This document shows, piece after piece, positions 10,541 through 20,453 of a stretch of DNA of 64,000 nucleotides. Origin of the DNA: Dastarcus helophoroides (Eukaryota; Arthropoda; Insecta; Coleoptera; Bothrideridae); assembly GCA_028583605.1 (NCBI GenBank), contig CM053327.1, positions 25,965,629 to 26,029,628 on the forward strand, given 5' to 3'. Position 1 is the first letter of the stretch. Every line of letters begins with the position of its first letter. The translations under genes were made by a program, and so were the position numbers. The notes under the pieces are model-generated. The model ran no database searches. It saw only the letters and a program-made list of their open reading frames with translations, and had not been told where the DNA came from.

Positions 10541-10582
10541 TCCCTCTGACGATGACAGCTTGGCTGTGGAAATGCGTTAGAG
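10541..10582 (+). ncRNA. Hammerhead-ribozyme-like motif of PLE family A (copy next to coding end)
   Basis: CTGACGA (10546-10552), one unpaired T, stem II ACAG-CTTGG-CTGT, GGAAA (GAAA 10569-10572), then TGCGTT and AGAG (10579-10582), which faces CCCT upstream with one mismatch. Compared with the other copies (stem II GATAG/CTATC) one stem base pair has changed on both sides (T-A to C-G), a compensatory change. The core order matches minimal hammerheads reported from Penelope-like elements. Activity is untested. Confidence 0.65.
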
Positions 10583-10645
10583 CAACGTTTGTTGTGTTTT
10601 TTAATGTTTCTTGGTTTCAGGGGGCAAGTTTTGTATTTCAGTTAT
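10583..10645 (+). repeat. PLE family A 3' tail
   Basis: TTTGTTGTGTTTTTTAAT, TTCTTGGTTTCAGG and GGCAAGTTTTGTATTTCAG follow the ribozyme and define the repeated 3' tail found alone in many places in the window. Confidence 0.7.
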
Positions 10646-11044
10646 TTTCCAAAATGTTTAGACTTTTTTCACAGTCTAGTATCTTTTTAGAAGCGGCTTC
10701 TTTTACTTCTTGGGGTGTCAGAGTCACCCTTTCAAGAAATTTGAGCCTTTACACAACTGAGCTATGCATTCGCATAGCAAATGTTCTGTTGTTTCTGCTG
10801 CTGCGTTGCAGAATCCGCAGTTTTCATCATCCACTTTTCCAATCTTCCTAAGGTAATACTTTATTGGGAAGTGTCCTGTAAAAAGTCCCGCTATTCTTAA
10901 GCCGTTTTTGTTCAGTTCGAGAAGCTGCTCAGACTTCTTTTTTGAGATAGTGATGAACTTTTTTGACTGCCTTAGGCGTGGAGTTTTCCTCCTGTATGAC
11001 AGCCTTTGATTTATCTGCCAAGTATCTATTTTATTTTTTACGTG

Positions 11045-11214
11045 TTTTTTTGGTGGTCCTTGGTTATTTTTAAAAATTGAAAAAGAAATCTTGTCCCCTG
11101 AAACCAAGAAAGATCTCTCTGAAGATAATAGCTTGGCTATCGAAACGCGTTAGAGCAACCTTTGTTGTGTTTTTTAATCTTTATTAGTTTCAAGGGACAA
11201 GATTTGTTTTTTAA
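11045..11214. mobile_element. Palindromic PLE-A element inserted in the LINE
   Basis: An inverted arm (GGTGGTCCTTGGTT, CTTGTCCCCTGAAACCAAG) is followed directly by the sense arm with ribozyme and tail (TAGTTTCAAGGGACAAGATT). TTTACGTG (11037-11044) and TTTATGTG (11215-11222) flank it, matching 7 of 8, a probable target duplication. It cleanly splits the minus-strand LINE, so the palindrome moved as a unit. Confidence 0.72.
11115..11155 (+). ncRNA. Hammerhead-like motif, PLE family A
   Basis: CTCT then CTGAAGA (11119-11125), one unpaired T, a stem II near-hairpin (ATAG-CTTGG-CTAT), GAAA (11142-11145), palindrome ACGCGT (11145-11150), T, then AGAG (11152-11155) pairing with CTCT. Predicted cleavage is after 11151. 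Confidence 0.65.
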
Positions 11215-12054
11215 TTTATGTGGGCTTTTTTAAGACCACAGCATGGTTCTGGTCGAAGAGAGGTATGATTGAGGCCTCTTTTGCGAGTCTATCTGCCTCT
11301 TCGTTCCTTTCTATGCCTTAATGCCCCAGAACCCACATTAAAGTTACTTTGTTGTTTGCAGCCAGTTGCTTCAGGAATTGTTTGTATTTCCAATTTTTGA
11401 TTCGTTTCTGAACGACTTTAGAGTCTTTAATGCAGCCTGGCTATTCGAAACGATAAATACCTGTACGTTTCTGAGTTTTTTTTGAAGGCACTCTTTTGCT
11501 CACAGAGTTTTAGCAAACAGGTCTGCTTTGAAAATTGTGGGAGTTCCTAGGGGTTCAGAGAGTTTCAAATTAGGACCCCATATTCCTAGTCTTACTTCTT
11601 CTGTTTGTTTGGATCCGATTGTGTACCAGACAAATGCGTTGTTTGCTATATCTATTCCATGTCCTGGCGGTCCTCAATAACCACTTGAAATGGAACAACG
11701 AAGTCCAGTTTTGTAGGCATTTGTTATGTCGGTTTGGCAATGGATCCCAGTGGAATTTTTTTCAGAATCTCTACGTGGCCAATCAAGTCACCCGGTTTCT
11801 GCTTGTTTGATTGGAATAGCCTTAAGGCACTAAGCACTGCCTCCTTTTTCACACAAGTGTGAAGTGGAGTCATGCCTACCATTGCCTCTATTGCAGCTGT
11901 TGGACATGACGCCATATCTCCTGTTATTCCAATACAAATTAACCGCTGCAATTTGTGTAGTTTGCCTTGCGCAAAAATTTGTTCTATTTTTCGTCCACCA
12001 TACTATTAAGGCATAGGTGACCATGGGCTTTACTACCAGTTTGGTATATCCAAA

Positions 12055-12800
12055 ATATTATTATTATTATTTTTAAGTTTAATCCACTCGCAAAGGGTAA
12101 CCCCATTATGCATTTAAAGCACTGCGAGTAGGATGCGGAAACAAGGATAGATGGTGATGAACCTTTTTCTTAAACAAGGATAGGTTGTAATTTTTGGGGA
12201 AAATTTCTTTCGGTAACAAGTTCCATAACTTGGAAGTTCTATAGAAAAAAGACTCTCCATAGACAGAAGTCCTCACTGTGTCAAGTTGGACCGCACAAGA
12301 ATTTGCTGTCTCCGACTGTCTAGTATGTCTCAAGAATCTTGCCCTTGGGGGGATCAATCCTATTATTTCCTGTAAGCATCTAACATAAAAGTACTTGTAG
12401 AAAAGAGACAAGTCACCAACCATACGCCTGTGCTCTAGTGTTTCGAGAGAATCAGTCAGATTCTCGTCATCAATTAGGCGAATCGCTCTTCTTTGAGTTG
12501 AATCCAAGAGAGCTAACGTGTGTTTTGGGGCTGAACTTCAAACATGAGAACAGTATTCTAGTGTTGGCCTAACTTGAGCTTTGTATAGTGTTAATAGCTG
12601 ATGAGATGTGAAGTACTTTTTAGCCCCCATGTCTTTCCTTCAAGTCTACTATAGATCTATGCTGCCATTGTGGCTTTTGAAAAAGTTCTTTCGACATGAG
12701 TGTTCCAATTTAGTTTTTGGTCTAGGAAGATCGCTAAGTACTTAACTTCATTGGAAAATTATATCTGTATTCCATTGAAAGTGGGAGCTTGTAGGTTTAG
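12055..12800 (-). pseudogene. LINE family L2, RT C-terminus and 3' end (minus strand)
   Basis: From right to left: DQKLNWNTHVERTFSKA, then LLTLYKAQVRPTLEYCSHVW (frame-broken), then an open 133-residue stretch with DSTQRRAIRLIDDENLTDS, LETLEHRRMVGDLSLF and LWNLLPKEIFPKNYNLSLFK. This is the thumb and downstream domain typical of jockey/CR1-like LINE polymerases. The 3' UTR ends in a short (TAA)n tail at 12058-12074, as in I-like and related LINEs. It is 5'-truncated near 12800 and is the same family as the fragments at 3180 and 8438 on the other strand. Confidence 0.82.
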
Positions 12801-12829
12801 CTTCCTTTTATATGGAACTTTAAATAATA

Positions 12830-13160
12830 ATGCTGTTAATTTTAACAAATTTGCTTCTGATTTAAATTTTTTTTTAAGCAAATTTGCTTTTAATTACTTT
12901 CAGTTTACACAAATTTAATTTTAATTTAAATAAGGTTGCTTCTAATTTAAATAAGTTTGATTATAATTTAAACAAATTTGCTATTAATTCCATTCCTGCT
13001 GAAACTTCGCAAAGGACGATACAAAGAATATCTAATTTGCTATTAATTCAAATAGGTTTATATTTAGTATGAACAAATTTGTTTCTAATTTGAATAAGTT
13101 TGCTTCTAATTTTTACAAAGATGCTGTCAATTTAAAAGAATTTGCTTCCAATTTTGAGAT
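12830..13160. repeat. Degenerate tandem repeat, AATTTGCTTCTAATTT units
   Basis: About a dozen loose copies of a ~24-bp unit combining AACAAATTTGCT with TCTAATTTAAAT, broken near 12990-13030 by sequence of different composition. Both ORFs across it are by-products of the repeat. Confidence 0.65.
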
Positions 13161-13184
13161 TTGAAAGTTGTTTAACCATTTTCA

Positions 13185-13500
13185 GGATGGATTGAACTTT
13201 TTCAAAATTTCAGCCTTTTTCCAAAATTTTATTTCTTTTTTTTCGAAATTTTGACTTTAAAAATTTTATTTTTTTTATTATGATTTTTTTTGAGTATTTC
13301 AAAGTTTTTTTGGAAATCTCGTCTTATTTTTTTTAAATAGAGACTTCAAAATGTCGACTGTTTCAAAACTGCGACTTTCAAAATTGCGACTTTCAGAATA
13401 CAACTTTTTTAAACATTTATTTTGTTCTTTCAAAATTTCTATCTTTATTTAAAAATTTAGATCTTCTAAGAACTTTTCTAGCGTTTTTTGAAGGTTTTCA
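13185..13500. repeat. AT-rich low-complexity array (T-rich orientation)
   Basis: Runs such as CAAAATTTCAGCCTTTTTCC and TTCAAAATTGCGACTTTCA belong to the same degenerate GTCGAAATTTT family found in longer blocks downstream. Confidence 0.55.
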
Positions 13501-13509
13501 TCGTTCTGG

Positions 13510-13795
13510 ATGTTTATTTCCGAAGGCAGCAAGGTGTTCGCTGTACCTAATGTGAAGATCAAATTTTGCAAAGCAGCTATTAGAAACACAATATAAACTT
13601 TCATGCGCGAACACAGTGGAAGTATTACATATTTGTAAAAACACCAAAAAACTTAATTTCTTAGAAACCATAGAAATTCACAAATATTTACAATCTAGTC
13701 AATTTACACTTATGAATGAGCAGCTTAATCTCCTGAACACTCCTCTAATTGAAGCATTGGACGAGAATTTGGATTAGATGGAATATTCGTAGAAG
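13510..13795 (+). pseudogene. Penelope-like element C: C-terminal coding remnant
   Basis: In pieces the + strand gives REHSGSITYLCKNTKKLNFL then ETIEIHKYLQSSQFTLMNEQ and LNLLNTPLIEALDENLD before a TAG near 13777. LETIEIHKYL...MNEQLNLLNTPL matches the region after the GIY-YIG core in many Penelope-like proteins (LESLEIHKY...NEQ...NSPL type). The N-terminal nuclease part and RT are absent or unreadable. A ribozyme-like motif follows 80 bases later, in the same arrangement as elements A and B, which supports the call. The residue pattern differs from families A and B, so this is a third lineage. Confidence 0.65.
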
Positions 13796-13850
13796 TCTGT
13801 AATCCATGGAGCTTGTTAGCATAATAACGGCTAAACAAATTGCTAGTATA

Positions 13851-13884
13851 ACCGCCGATGATGCAGTAATGCGAAACCTGGTCT
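13851..13884 (+). ncRNA. Degenerate hammerhead-like motif, PLE family C
   Basis: CCGATGA (13855-13861; consensus CTGATGA), one unpaired T, stem II GCA-GTAA-TGC, GAAA (13873-13876), then ACCTGGT and C, a near-palindrome followed by a permitted cleavage base. Stem I pairing is poor. The order equals the family A and B motifs, but the core mismatch suggests loss of function. Confidence 0.45.
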
Positions 13885-14869
13885 GGTGTTAGCAAATATT
13901 TATCGAAACATTGTGGAATTTTTAATAACTCTTGCTTTTTAATCGTTAATAAAGTTTGATAGTTATGAATATTAAAGAATTCTACGAAGTAAGGGTTGGA
14001 AGTGTTAATTATTTTTGTAAGTGAAAATCTTCATGTAGTTTCATGCAATTAAAAATAATTATGGTTTTGGGGCTTTACGCCAAAGTAACAAATTGAATTA
14101 ATTTCTTTATGATTCTGTTTAACTAATAAAGTTACCTTAACGCCTTGTTTTGTTTAATGGGGACAATTAGCTTCTAACGTTAAAACAGATATTTCCTGTT
14201 AACCTTTCAGAGGTTACCGTTGAAAATCTGAACACAATTTTACAGGCGGATACGAATTTAATGGCGTTAATGTAATTGGAACCTCAATAATTTCCCTGAA
14301 GCGCTGCACCATTAGACTCCTTCAACTATAAGACACGGTTTTATTAATCCGTAAAAACTCCATTAGACTCCATAAACACATGCTTCCGAAGGTTTCGTCA
14401 GGAAGCTAACTGCTAAATGCCTCGTCTTCAATATTTAACGATGGAGTCATTAAGTCGTCGCGGGGAAAAGATAAGACCATCACATTCTGGGGGTCAACTC
14501 CTTGATATCTGCAAAAGGAACTAAATAAGAGATAAGAAAGTATCAGTCGTGTCACTCGCTCCCGTCTTGACAGCCCTTTGCCCTAAGTTTTATCCTTCCG
14601 TCCCTACAACCACTGTGTTTTTATGCGACTCTGTAATGGGGTTCAGACGTTACTTAGATGATATTAGGTCTAGCGCAGAAATCTTAATCGCTTGATTTCT
14701 TTTCATTGTGCAAAAACTAATGCTTCTTTCATGTAGAAGCTTATGCTTTATGATATATAACTTCATTATTGAGTTTGAAGCAATTTTTAGTCACATTAGT
14801 GTTTTTGTGCAAGTCAGCTTGAGGCCTCAACTGGAAGATTTGTCGATGAGGAAAAAATTGTTTCGATAA
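13885..14869. other. Unassigned intronic sequence
   Basis: Mixed composition; 14280-14660 is richer in G+C than its surroundings but no reading frame is convincing. Nothing recognised. Confidence 0.4.
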
Positions 14870-15071
14870 AATCACAAGATCAAACGAACTTACCTGTGAA
14901 GTTCGATCTTGATTATATGAGGTCTCGTCGAAGTAAATAGGATAAATTGTAGTACCTTCGTTCTAGGTGATACGATCACATATTTTAAAGAAATAAACAA
15001 ATCATAAATCTCGTTATGCCCTCACAGTCCCCGCTGCGTATGCACCTCGGCTTCCCATATACTTCAGTCTT
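14870..15071. repeat. DIRS terminal inverted repeat, extended copy
   Basis: Starts AATCACAAGATCAAACG, contains an imperfect hairpin (CGAACTT / AAGTTCG), then GGTCTCGTCG, AAATAGGATAAATTGTAG and continues to ACTTCAGTCTT. The inner ~150 bp is almost identical to the reverse complement of 20296-20453. Confidence 0.82.
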
Positions 15072-15127
15072 ATTTCAGAGATTATACATTTTTTGCAACT
15101 AAATACGGGTTTGGGAATTGGGAGGGA

Positions 15128-15240
15128 CCCTATTTACTTCGACGAGACCTCATATAATCAAGATCGAACTTCACAGGTAAGTTCGTTTGATCTTGTGATT
15201 ATATTCGGTCTCGTTTCGTAAATAGGATAAATTGTAGATA
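15128..15240. repeat. DIRS internal complementary region
   Basis: CCTATTTACTTCGACGAG through CTTGTGAT is the reverse complement of 14870-14940 over ~72 bases with no mismatch that I found. It continues TATATTCGGTCTCG...AAATTGTAG, the reverse complement of the other terminus. It therefore contains the two element tips fused, the template that DIRS elements use to complete their circles. Confidence 0.8.
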
Positions 15241-15249
15241 TTTAGAGTA

Positions 15250-15860
15250 TGTTGCAAAAAATAAACCGTAGCAAATCATTTAATTGGAAAGAGTATATTA
15301 ATTAAGCGAAATAAATAAACTGCTTATATTACATCTGAATAATTGGGTTCTATCCAGATATTATGTCAGTCGTGGCCACAAAAATATTAGGGTTTAAGTT
15401 GAAGAAAAAGGTAGTCCTAAGAGGGGTTACCTACGATTTCTCGAGTGATTTGGAGTCTGAATTAAAAACCCAGTCTGATCTTCCAATATAAAGTTTTATA
15501 AATATGTATAGCAAAGGATCTCGAAGTATTGGACTGTGGCTGTTGCCAACAGAGTTGTTAACTTTGAGATAATGCCAAGGTTTTTTTTTTTTTGTATCTT
15601 CAAACCTGTCGAGAAATGTTAAGACTACCGAAGTATTTGAAAGACTAAGGTATTTGAGTGTACCGGGTCTAATCATATCAACCTCTTCGAAAAATGTTGG
15701 AATCTGAAGTTGTGGCATAGATTTGGACCGGCCTTCTGGGCTAATAATGAACCAAAAAGAGTTAAGAGAGCTAAATACAGATTTAAAAGCATTCCTTGAG
15801 AACATTGTTTTCTGGATAAAAGACTGTTCTCGGGGAAAGCTGGGCTGTTAATGGTTGAGG
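15250..15860 (-). pseudogene. DIRS tyrosine recombinase remnant (minus strand)
   Basis: Shifting frames give TTLLATATVQYFEIF, corresponding to the LLALxTAQRVQTLS helix of DIRS/PAT recombinases, then FILEDQTGFLIQTPNHSRNR and NLNPNIFVATT, resembling the strand-rich segment before the catalytic C terminus. The H-x-x-R box and nucleophilic Tyr are not found before the internal complementary region, so the C terminus is deleted. The conserved first Arg is lost (VQYFE where RVQT is expected). Position after RNase H and before the terminal repeat is right for this gene. Similarity is by eye and modest; the context raises confidence. Confidence 0.55.
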
Positions 15861-15899
15861 AGTGCTGCCCAAGGAAAGTAAATCTACGACCACTGTGTC

Positions 15900-16900
15900 C
15901 TGAGCTTAGCCACTTATAATTCCTTTGAAGAGGCAGAGAATGATTAAAGAAAGGGAAAAGCGAAAAGGTGTAAAATAGACTAACTGATGATCAACGTGTC
16001 TATAGAACTGGCTTCCTGGGTCACTGATCCTAGAAAAGTAAACCTTACTTTTCGTCTTTATGCGGCTAGCAAATAAATTAATGACCAAGGAGCCCAATTT
16101 TCGAGTCAAGAGTCGAAATGCTGTATTTTGCAGTGACCGTCCTGTATCCACTTATAACCCGTTTTAAGTTTTATCTGCCTCGAAATTTTCTGTTGACTTC
16201 ATGTAACATGGAATAATGACGATACTTTGAAACTCGCACCCTTGCCAAATTGATTGAGTGAAAATGTTTAATTGTGTACACTATCCATGTCATTCACCAT
16301 TCACGCATCACATTGCGGTAGTCCTATAAATCCTACAGAGAACTGAGCAGTGTTTTAATTGTTTGGTATACCATTTCTGTCCCAAAAATTGAGCTAGAAG
16401 TTCTAAATAATTGATGGGATGGGTCTTGCCTTTCTCGGACCAAAAACCGAGAGAAAATCCGGCGAAATATTTCCATAACGAATGCGTCTTTCTGTAGAGA
16501 GTGTTATCATATTTCAAGTTTTCTAGCTGCTAATAAATGCTAGAAGTCGAGCCGATGGCAGGGAGCATTGTAATTTTCCTGGCTTCTGTTGAGCTCTAAA
16601 AAATTTATGTGTTCGAAAAGTTTGATGTACCAGAAAGCCATAGTTTAAAGCTGGGCAAACCGACACCAAGTTTTCCCTTAATGTGGAGAAACATTCTGCG
16701 TTGTCATAATTGTTTTGTTTGTTTTAGGCTGAGATGGAAAATCCACTTTTTTCAAATTGAATTGTAATACTAGAGAGTTAAAAAACACACCTAAATAGAC
16801 TCATTTATTAACTGGGAGCAAACAGCTGTTGCTATAGCTATAATTGAAAGTAAACTGAGATACTTAGGTCTGAAGAATTGCGATAATTGATAATGAGACG
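15900..16900 (-). pseudogene. DIRS reverse transcriptase C-terminus and RNase H (minus strand)
   Basis: Right to left: FFNSLVLQFNLKKVDFPSQP (DIRS RT LGF-like end), NLVSVCPALNYGFLVHQTF (the conserved GxLxxxCPAxxYG segment), LWKYFAGFSLGFWSEKGKTH then PINYLELLAQFLGQKW and LCRIYRTTA (RNase H, where families have LLRIDNTTA), then LGSLVINLFASRIKTKSKVY and YFTPFRFSLS (the IDLFASRxNxK methyltransferase-adjacent region of DIRS). The catalytic Asp of RIDNTT is replaced by Tyr and there are frameshifts. These motifs in this order are specific to DIRS/PAT-like elements rather than gypsy or LINEs. The upstream RT fingers/palm and gag are not visible. Confidence 0.82.
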
Positions 16901-18090
16901 CCAATGTTACAATTAGTTTATTGTTTGAAATATATCGGAGACACTACCTTTATAAGAAACTACCCATGGAGATAATCATTCAAAAAGACTAAGGGCATCA
17001 GCCTTTCTTATTTTTTGAATGCATCTATTATTGCGGCAAAATTTATACCACAACAAACACAAGTATATTCGTTCATTTTGCCACTAAATGAAAGTCTGAA
17101 TCAATGAGGCCAGGAAATGGGTGTTTCCCAATTCAAGTTGTGTCAAAATAATTTAACTAAATTGAGCTAGTGGCGACCCTATAATGTTCCATTTCATAAT
17201 GGCTTTTTCAACTTAGTATGAAATGAAAGAATATAAGATTTAAATGAGAATTATACGTTCGAGGCTTCAGAAAATAGCCTTAGATATTAAAATGTCATCG
17301 ATAGATGTAGAAAGAAATGCGTTTCATTTCTTTCAGTCATCAATGGGGTTAGTCCACAAGGAGTCAAAGAGTCAAAGGCGAATCAGGCTTTAACGCCTCT
17401 TAGCCACAACAAAGTAAGACTATTAGTGATCAGAATTTTCCAACTTTTATAAAAATGTCTTTAACGTCCAGCTATTTTCCATACTTCTCTCCACTCTTGA
17501 CTTCTACTGGCGTTGTATATATAACGCATTCTCTTGAAGTTTGAACAGCTTTTAAAACTCTATTTTGCCGGGGGTTCGACTAATGTTCAGGCATACAAAA
17601 TCCTTCGTCGAAGAACTTTCAGTAGGTCCATAAGGATGCGAATACTATCGCTCTACTATCGCTCCCCTCCCCGCCCCCCTTTGTCGAACAACGCTTAAAG
17701 TGCTTTATCTATAGCAGAAAAGTAGGCACCAAGTGGAATCCGCTTATTGCATATGGGCTCGTCCCTCTGGGAGACGAAGAAAGGAATGGCTTGTTCCAAA
17801 ACAGGATATAGGTTTGGAGCTCCAATATTGCCACTGTTGTCTAGGTCTAATTATTTTCATATTATACCCATTCTTTCCTTGCAAACTAATTGAGCTTTAA
17901 CAAGATGGAGCCATCTAACGGAAACTTGTGGATGTATAAGGGGCGTGAAATATAAAACACATCAACTCAATTTTCCAAATGTATAAAAGGGGAAGACTTC
18001 CACATCTCGAATATCAGGCGAGGTTCCCCCTTCTCCAGACATGTTCCCAAATATTTTGACGTAAGTCAAAAGATCAACGGAGGAAGATTT
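16901..18090. other. Unrecognised interior of the DIRS element
   Basis: Where gag and the RT palm should lie on the minus strand I see no readable motif. 17560-17800 is G+C-richer with a C-run near 17665. It may be decayed element coding or inserted material. Confidence 0.4.
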
Positions 18091-18299
18091 TACATCGGCT
18101 ATTAACTATTAGTGGAATCAAACAACTGTACGCTTTACAGCGTAGGTACCATGAGTCAATGGAGGCATTTGCAGTAGGCAACTGTATGTAGACATAGGGC
18201 TATCCAAAAAACTACTCTTTGTGAATATCAATGTTCAACAAGCGCTGTAGTCAAAGGCAGATTGCCATTGCAGATTTCGCGGTGGAGATCGCATATAAA

Positions 18300-19590
18300 A
18301 TGTAACCCTTAGATACTGTAATCAGCAAAAAAACAGTAAACGTTTTGCAGCGTACGTTTTACAGTGTGTGTTTTGCAGTCAGTATTGTGATGCAGTGGTG
18401 GCAGTTGCAACAGAACATGTAAAAATGCGGCCATTCCAAACTGTGCTTTGTCAGTGTCAAGTTTCAGCAAGCATATGTAGTCTGAGCAGGAAAACATTTC
18501 GTAAGGTAACCAATACTGTAATCAAAAAACAGTAAGGTTAGCAGTGCAAAGGGTGCGATTCAATGGTAACGATTGAATCAGGACAGGAAGAGATGATATC
18601 ATTAAAGAACTGCAACTTTTGAAGGTTAAACAAGCCCATGTAGTCAAGGCCAGAATACCATTCAATATTTCGTAAATCAACCATTACTTGAACCAAAAAA
18701 CAGTAAGGCATACAGCGCAAGTGCTCCAACTTAATGGTGGTAATTGCAGCAGAACATAAGGAGATGCGGTCGTCTAAAAGCTACAGCTGTTGACTATCAT
18801 GGTTCAATAAGCACATGTGGTCAAGGCCAGTATACCATTGAAAAGTTCGTAAATCAACCATTACTGTAATCAAAAAACAGTAAGGTAATGGTAGTAATTG
18901 CAGCAGGACATCTAGAGATGAGGTCCTCTAAAAGCTGCAGCTGCTGACTATCGTAGTTCAATAAGCATATGTGGTCAGGCCAGTATACCATTGAAAAGTT
19001 CGTAAATCAACCATTACTGTAATCAAAAAACAGTAAGGTAAGCAGCGCAAGTGCGGCAACTCAATGGTGCTAAATGCAGCAGTACATCTAGAAATACTAT
19101 AGTCACATATAATCAAGGCCGGTATACCAGAAAAAAAAAATTGTAAGTCAACCAGTACTGTAATCAAAAAACAGTAAGGTATGCAGCGCAAGTGCTGCGT
19201 TTCAATAGTGGCCATTGCAACGGTACATGTAGAGATCCGGTCATCCAAAAATTGCAGTGTGTGAATGTTAAGATTCAACAGGCACGTGTGGTCAAGGCCT
19301 ATGTACCATTGACATATTTGACAACCTTTACTCCAATCAAAAAAGAGTAAGGTAAGCAGCGCAAGTACTGCGATTCAGTAGTAGGACATATAGTCGGACA
19401 TGCAGTCCTTCAACGACTGCGGTTTGTGAACATTAAGGTTCGGCTAGCACAAGTAGGCCAACACTTTATATCAATGAACATTTCGTGCTAGAAATCACAA
19501 AGAATTCAACAGTCAACTGTAATCAAAAAACAGTACGTTTTGCACCTTAAAGGCTGCTATCCCATGGTAGTGGTAAGAATAACATGTGGT
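18300..19590. repeat. Minisatellite, ~140-185 bp units, inside the DIRS element
   Basis: ACTGTAATCAAAAAACAGT or variants recur near 18519, 18691, 18867, 19017, 19158, 19335 and 19518, each followed by AAGGTAAGCAGCGCAAGTGC-like sequence and a GCAGCAGAACAT-like block. Each unit thus holds a small hairpin (ACTGT / ACAGT). The short minus-strand ORFs here are products of the repetition. Confidence 0.8.
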
Positions 19591-19599
19591 CATTCAAAA

Positions 19600-20295
19600 C
19601 AAAGGTCGACAAAGATTGTAGTCGAGCACCGACTATTGCGGGCATAAATTAGATATGTTAGAACTTATAGAGTTTAAAAGAAGTTTAACAGATGTCTTGC
19701 CCGAGCGATCCAACGAGAGCTGCCTTCTACCGTCCCCTGCATAAACGCTGACAGCTTTATTGCTGTGGGTTTGCTTTCCTTGCTGTGTATGAAAGGAATA
19801 TTATATCACCTAACAACGTCTCTTTATCAGAGACTTGAAAGAGTTTGTAGAAAAGTCGAAAAATAAAGGCATGGATGTGTTGTTTTAAATCAATTTGGAG
19901 AAATTTACCCGAAATAAATCAGTAAAAATCTAAAATATAGAAGTCGAAAGTGAACAATTACGGGTACCCAAACAGTATGCTGTGCATAGAAGTAATACAT
20001 ATATGATGTTATGCAATGGTGGTAGGTGTAGCATGACATCAAACCGGCTAAGGGAGGGAAAATACCTTCAAAATTATTTTCCATCGCGGAGCTGTGTAAC
20101 TGAAAACGTCTTGTGGGCTTCCATCTTGCCCACTATTGCAAGTATCGAAGCAATTTGATAACACTTTAATTGAAAGGGGGTGGCGACCGACTCCGAGGGC
20201 TTTTGACAATTTTACGGGCATAACACGCACTCGCGAACTACTTTCTTTCTTAGAAAGTTAACATGTCGCGTCCTAAACGCATCGCACAAAAACAA
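19600..20295. other. DIRS interior before the right terminus, unassigned
   Basis: No motif recognised. This would be the 5' UTR/gag start on the minus strand. A 60-residue minus ORF at 20048-20230 has no recognised similarity. Confidence 0.35.
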
Positions 20296-20453
20296 AGACT
20301 GAAGTATATGGGAAGCCGAGGTGCATACGCAGCGGGGACTGTGAGGGCATAACGAGATTTATGATTTGTTTATTTCTTTAAAATATGTGATCGTATCGCC
20401 TAGAACGAAGGTACTACAATTTATCCTATTTACGAGACGAGACCGAATATAAT
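20296..20453. repeat. DIRS terminal inverted repeat, short copy
   Basis: From AGACTGAAGTATATGG to GACCGAATATAAT. It is the reverse complement of the inner part of 14870-15071, with small differences (CGAGACGAGACC against CTTCGACGAGACC). Confidence 0.82.

Larger units (their letters stand above)
10646..12050 (-). pseudogene. RNase H-bearing LINE, C-terminal part (broken, minus strand)
   Basis: Reading right to left: RT C-terminal segment (ICIGITGDMASCPTAAIEAM then VGMTPLHT), then an RNase H domain (VWYTIGSKQTEEVRLGIWGP where families have a catalytic Asp in YTDGS; TIFKADLFA for the Glu segment; SNSQAALKTLKSF), then a tail with LFTGHFPIKYYLRKIGKV, CGFCNAAAETTEHLLCEC and a C-terminal KFLERVTLTPQEV. 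The CxxC...H...C pattern is the usual cysteine knuckle. RNase H removes RNA from the hybrid during element copying; its presence points to an I/R1/LOA-like LINE group. Catalytic Asp is replaced by Ile, the Glu by Asp, and several stops occur. A PLE-derived palindrome is inserted at 11045-11214. Confidence 0.82.
14870..20453 (-). mobile_element. Decayed DIRS-type tyrosine-recombinase retrotransposon
   Basis: 5.58 kb with inverted termini (14870-15071 against 20296-20453), an internal complementary region at 15128-15240 that joins both tips, and minus-strand remnants of DIRS reverse transcriptase/RNase H followed by a tyrosine-recombinase-like stretch. Both ends carry AAT, and the internal region holds the joined form CGAATATAATCACAAG, exactly what a circular-junction template predicts. 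The terminus next to the internal region is about 45 bp longer than the other, as described for DIRS-1. There is no long target duplication, as expected for recombinase-mediated insertion. Coding parts are short and broken. Confidence 0.82.

Noticed and set aside
11045..11214. Classical DNA-transposon MITE with simple terminal inverted repeats
   Set aside because: The arms carry the Penelope-like 3' UTR/ribozyme, tied to a GIY-YIG coding end at 9.9-10.6 kb and to the 3' UTR copy at 25.6 kb, so an origin from a retroelement tail is better supported.
18300..19590. Possible CRISPR-like array
   Set aside because: Units are ~170 bp, diverged along their whole length and eukaryotic; there are no short identical repeats with unique spacers.
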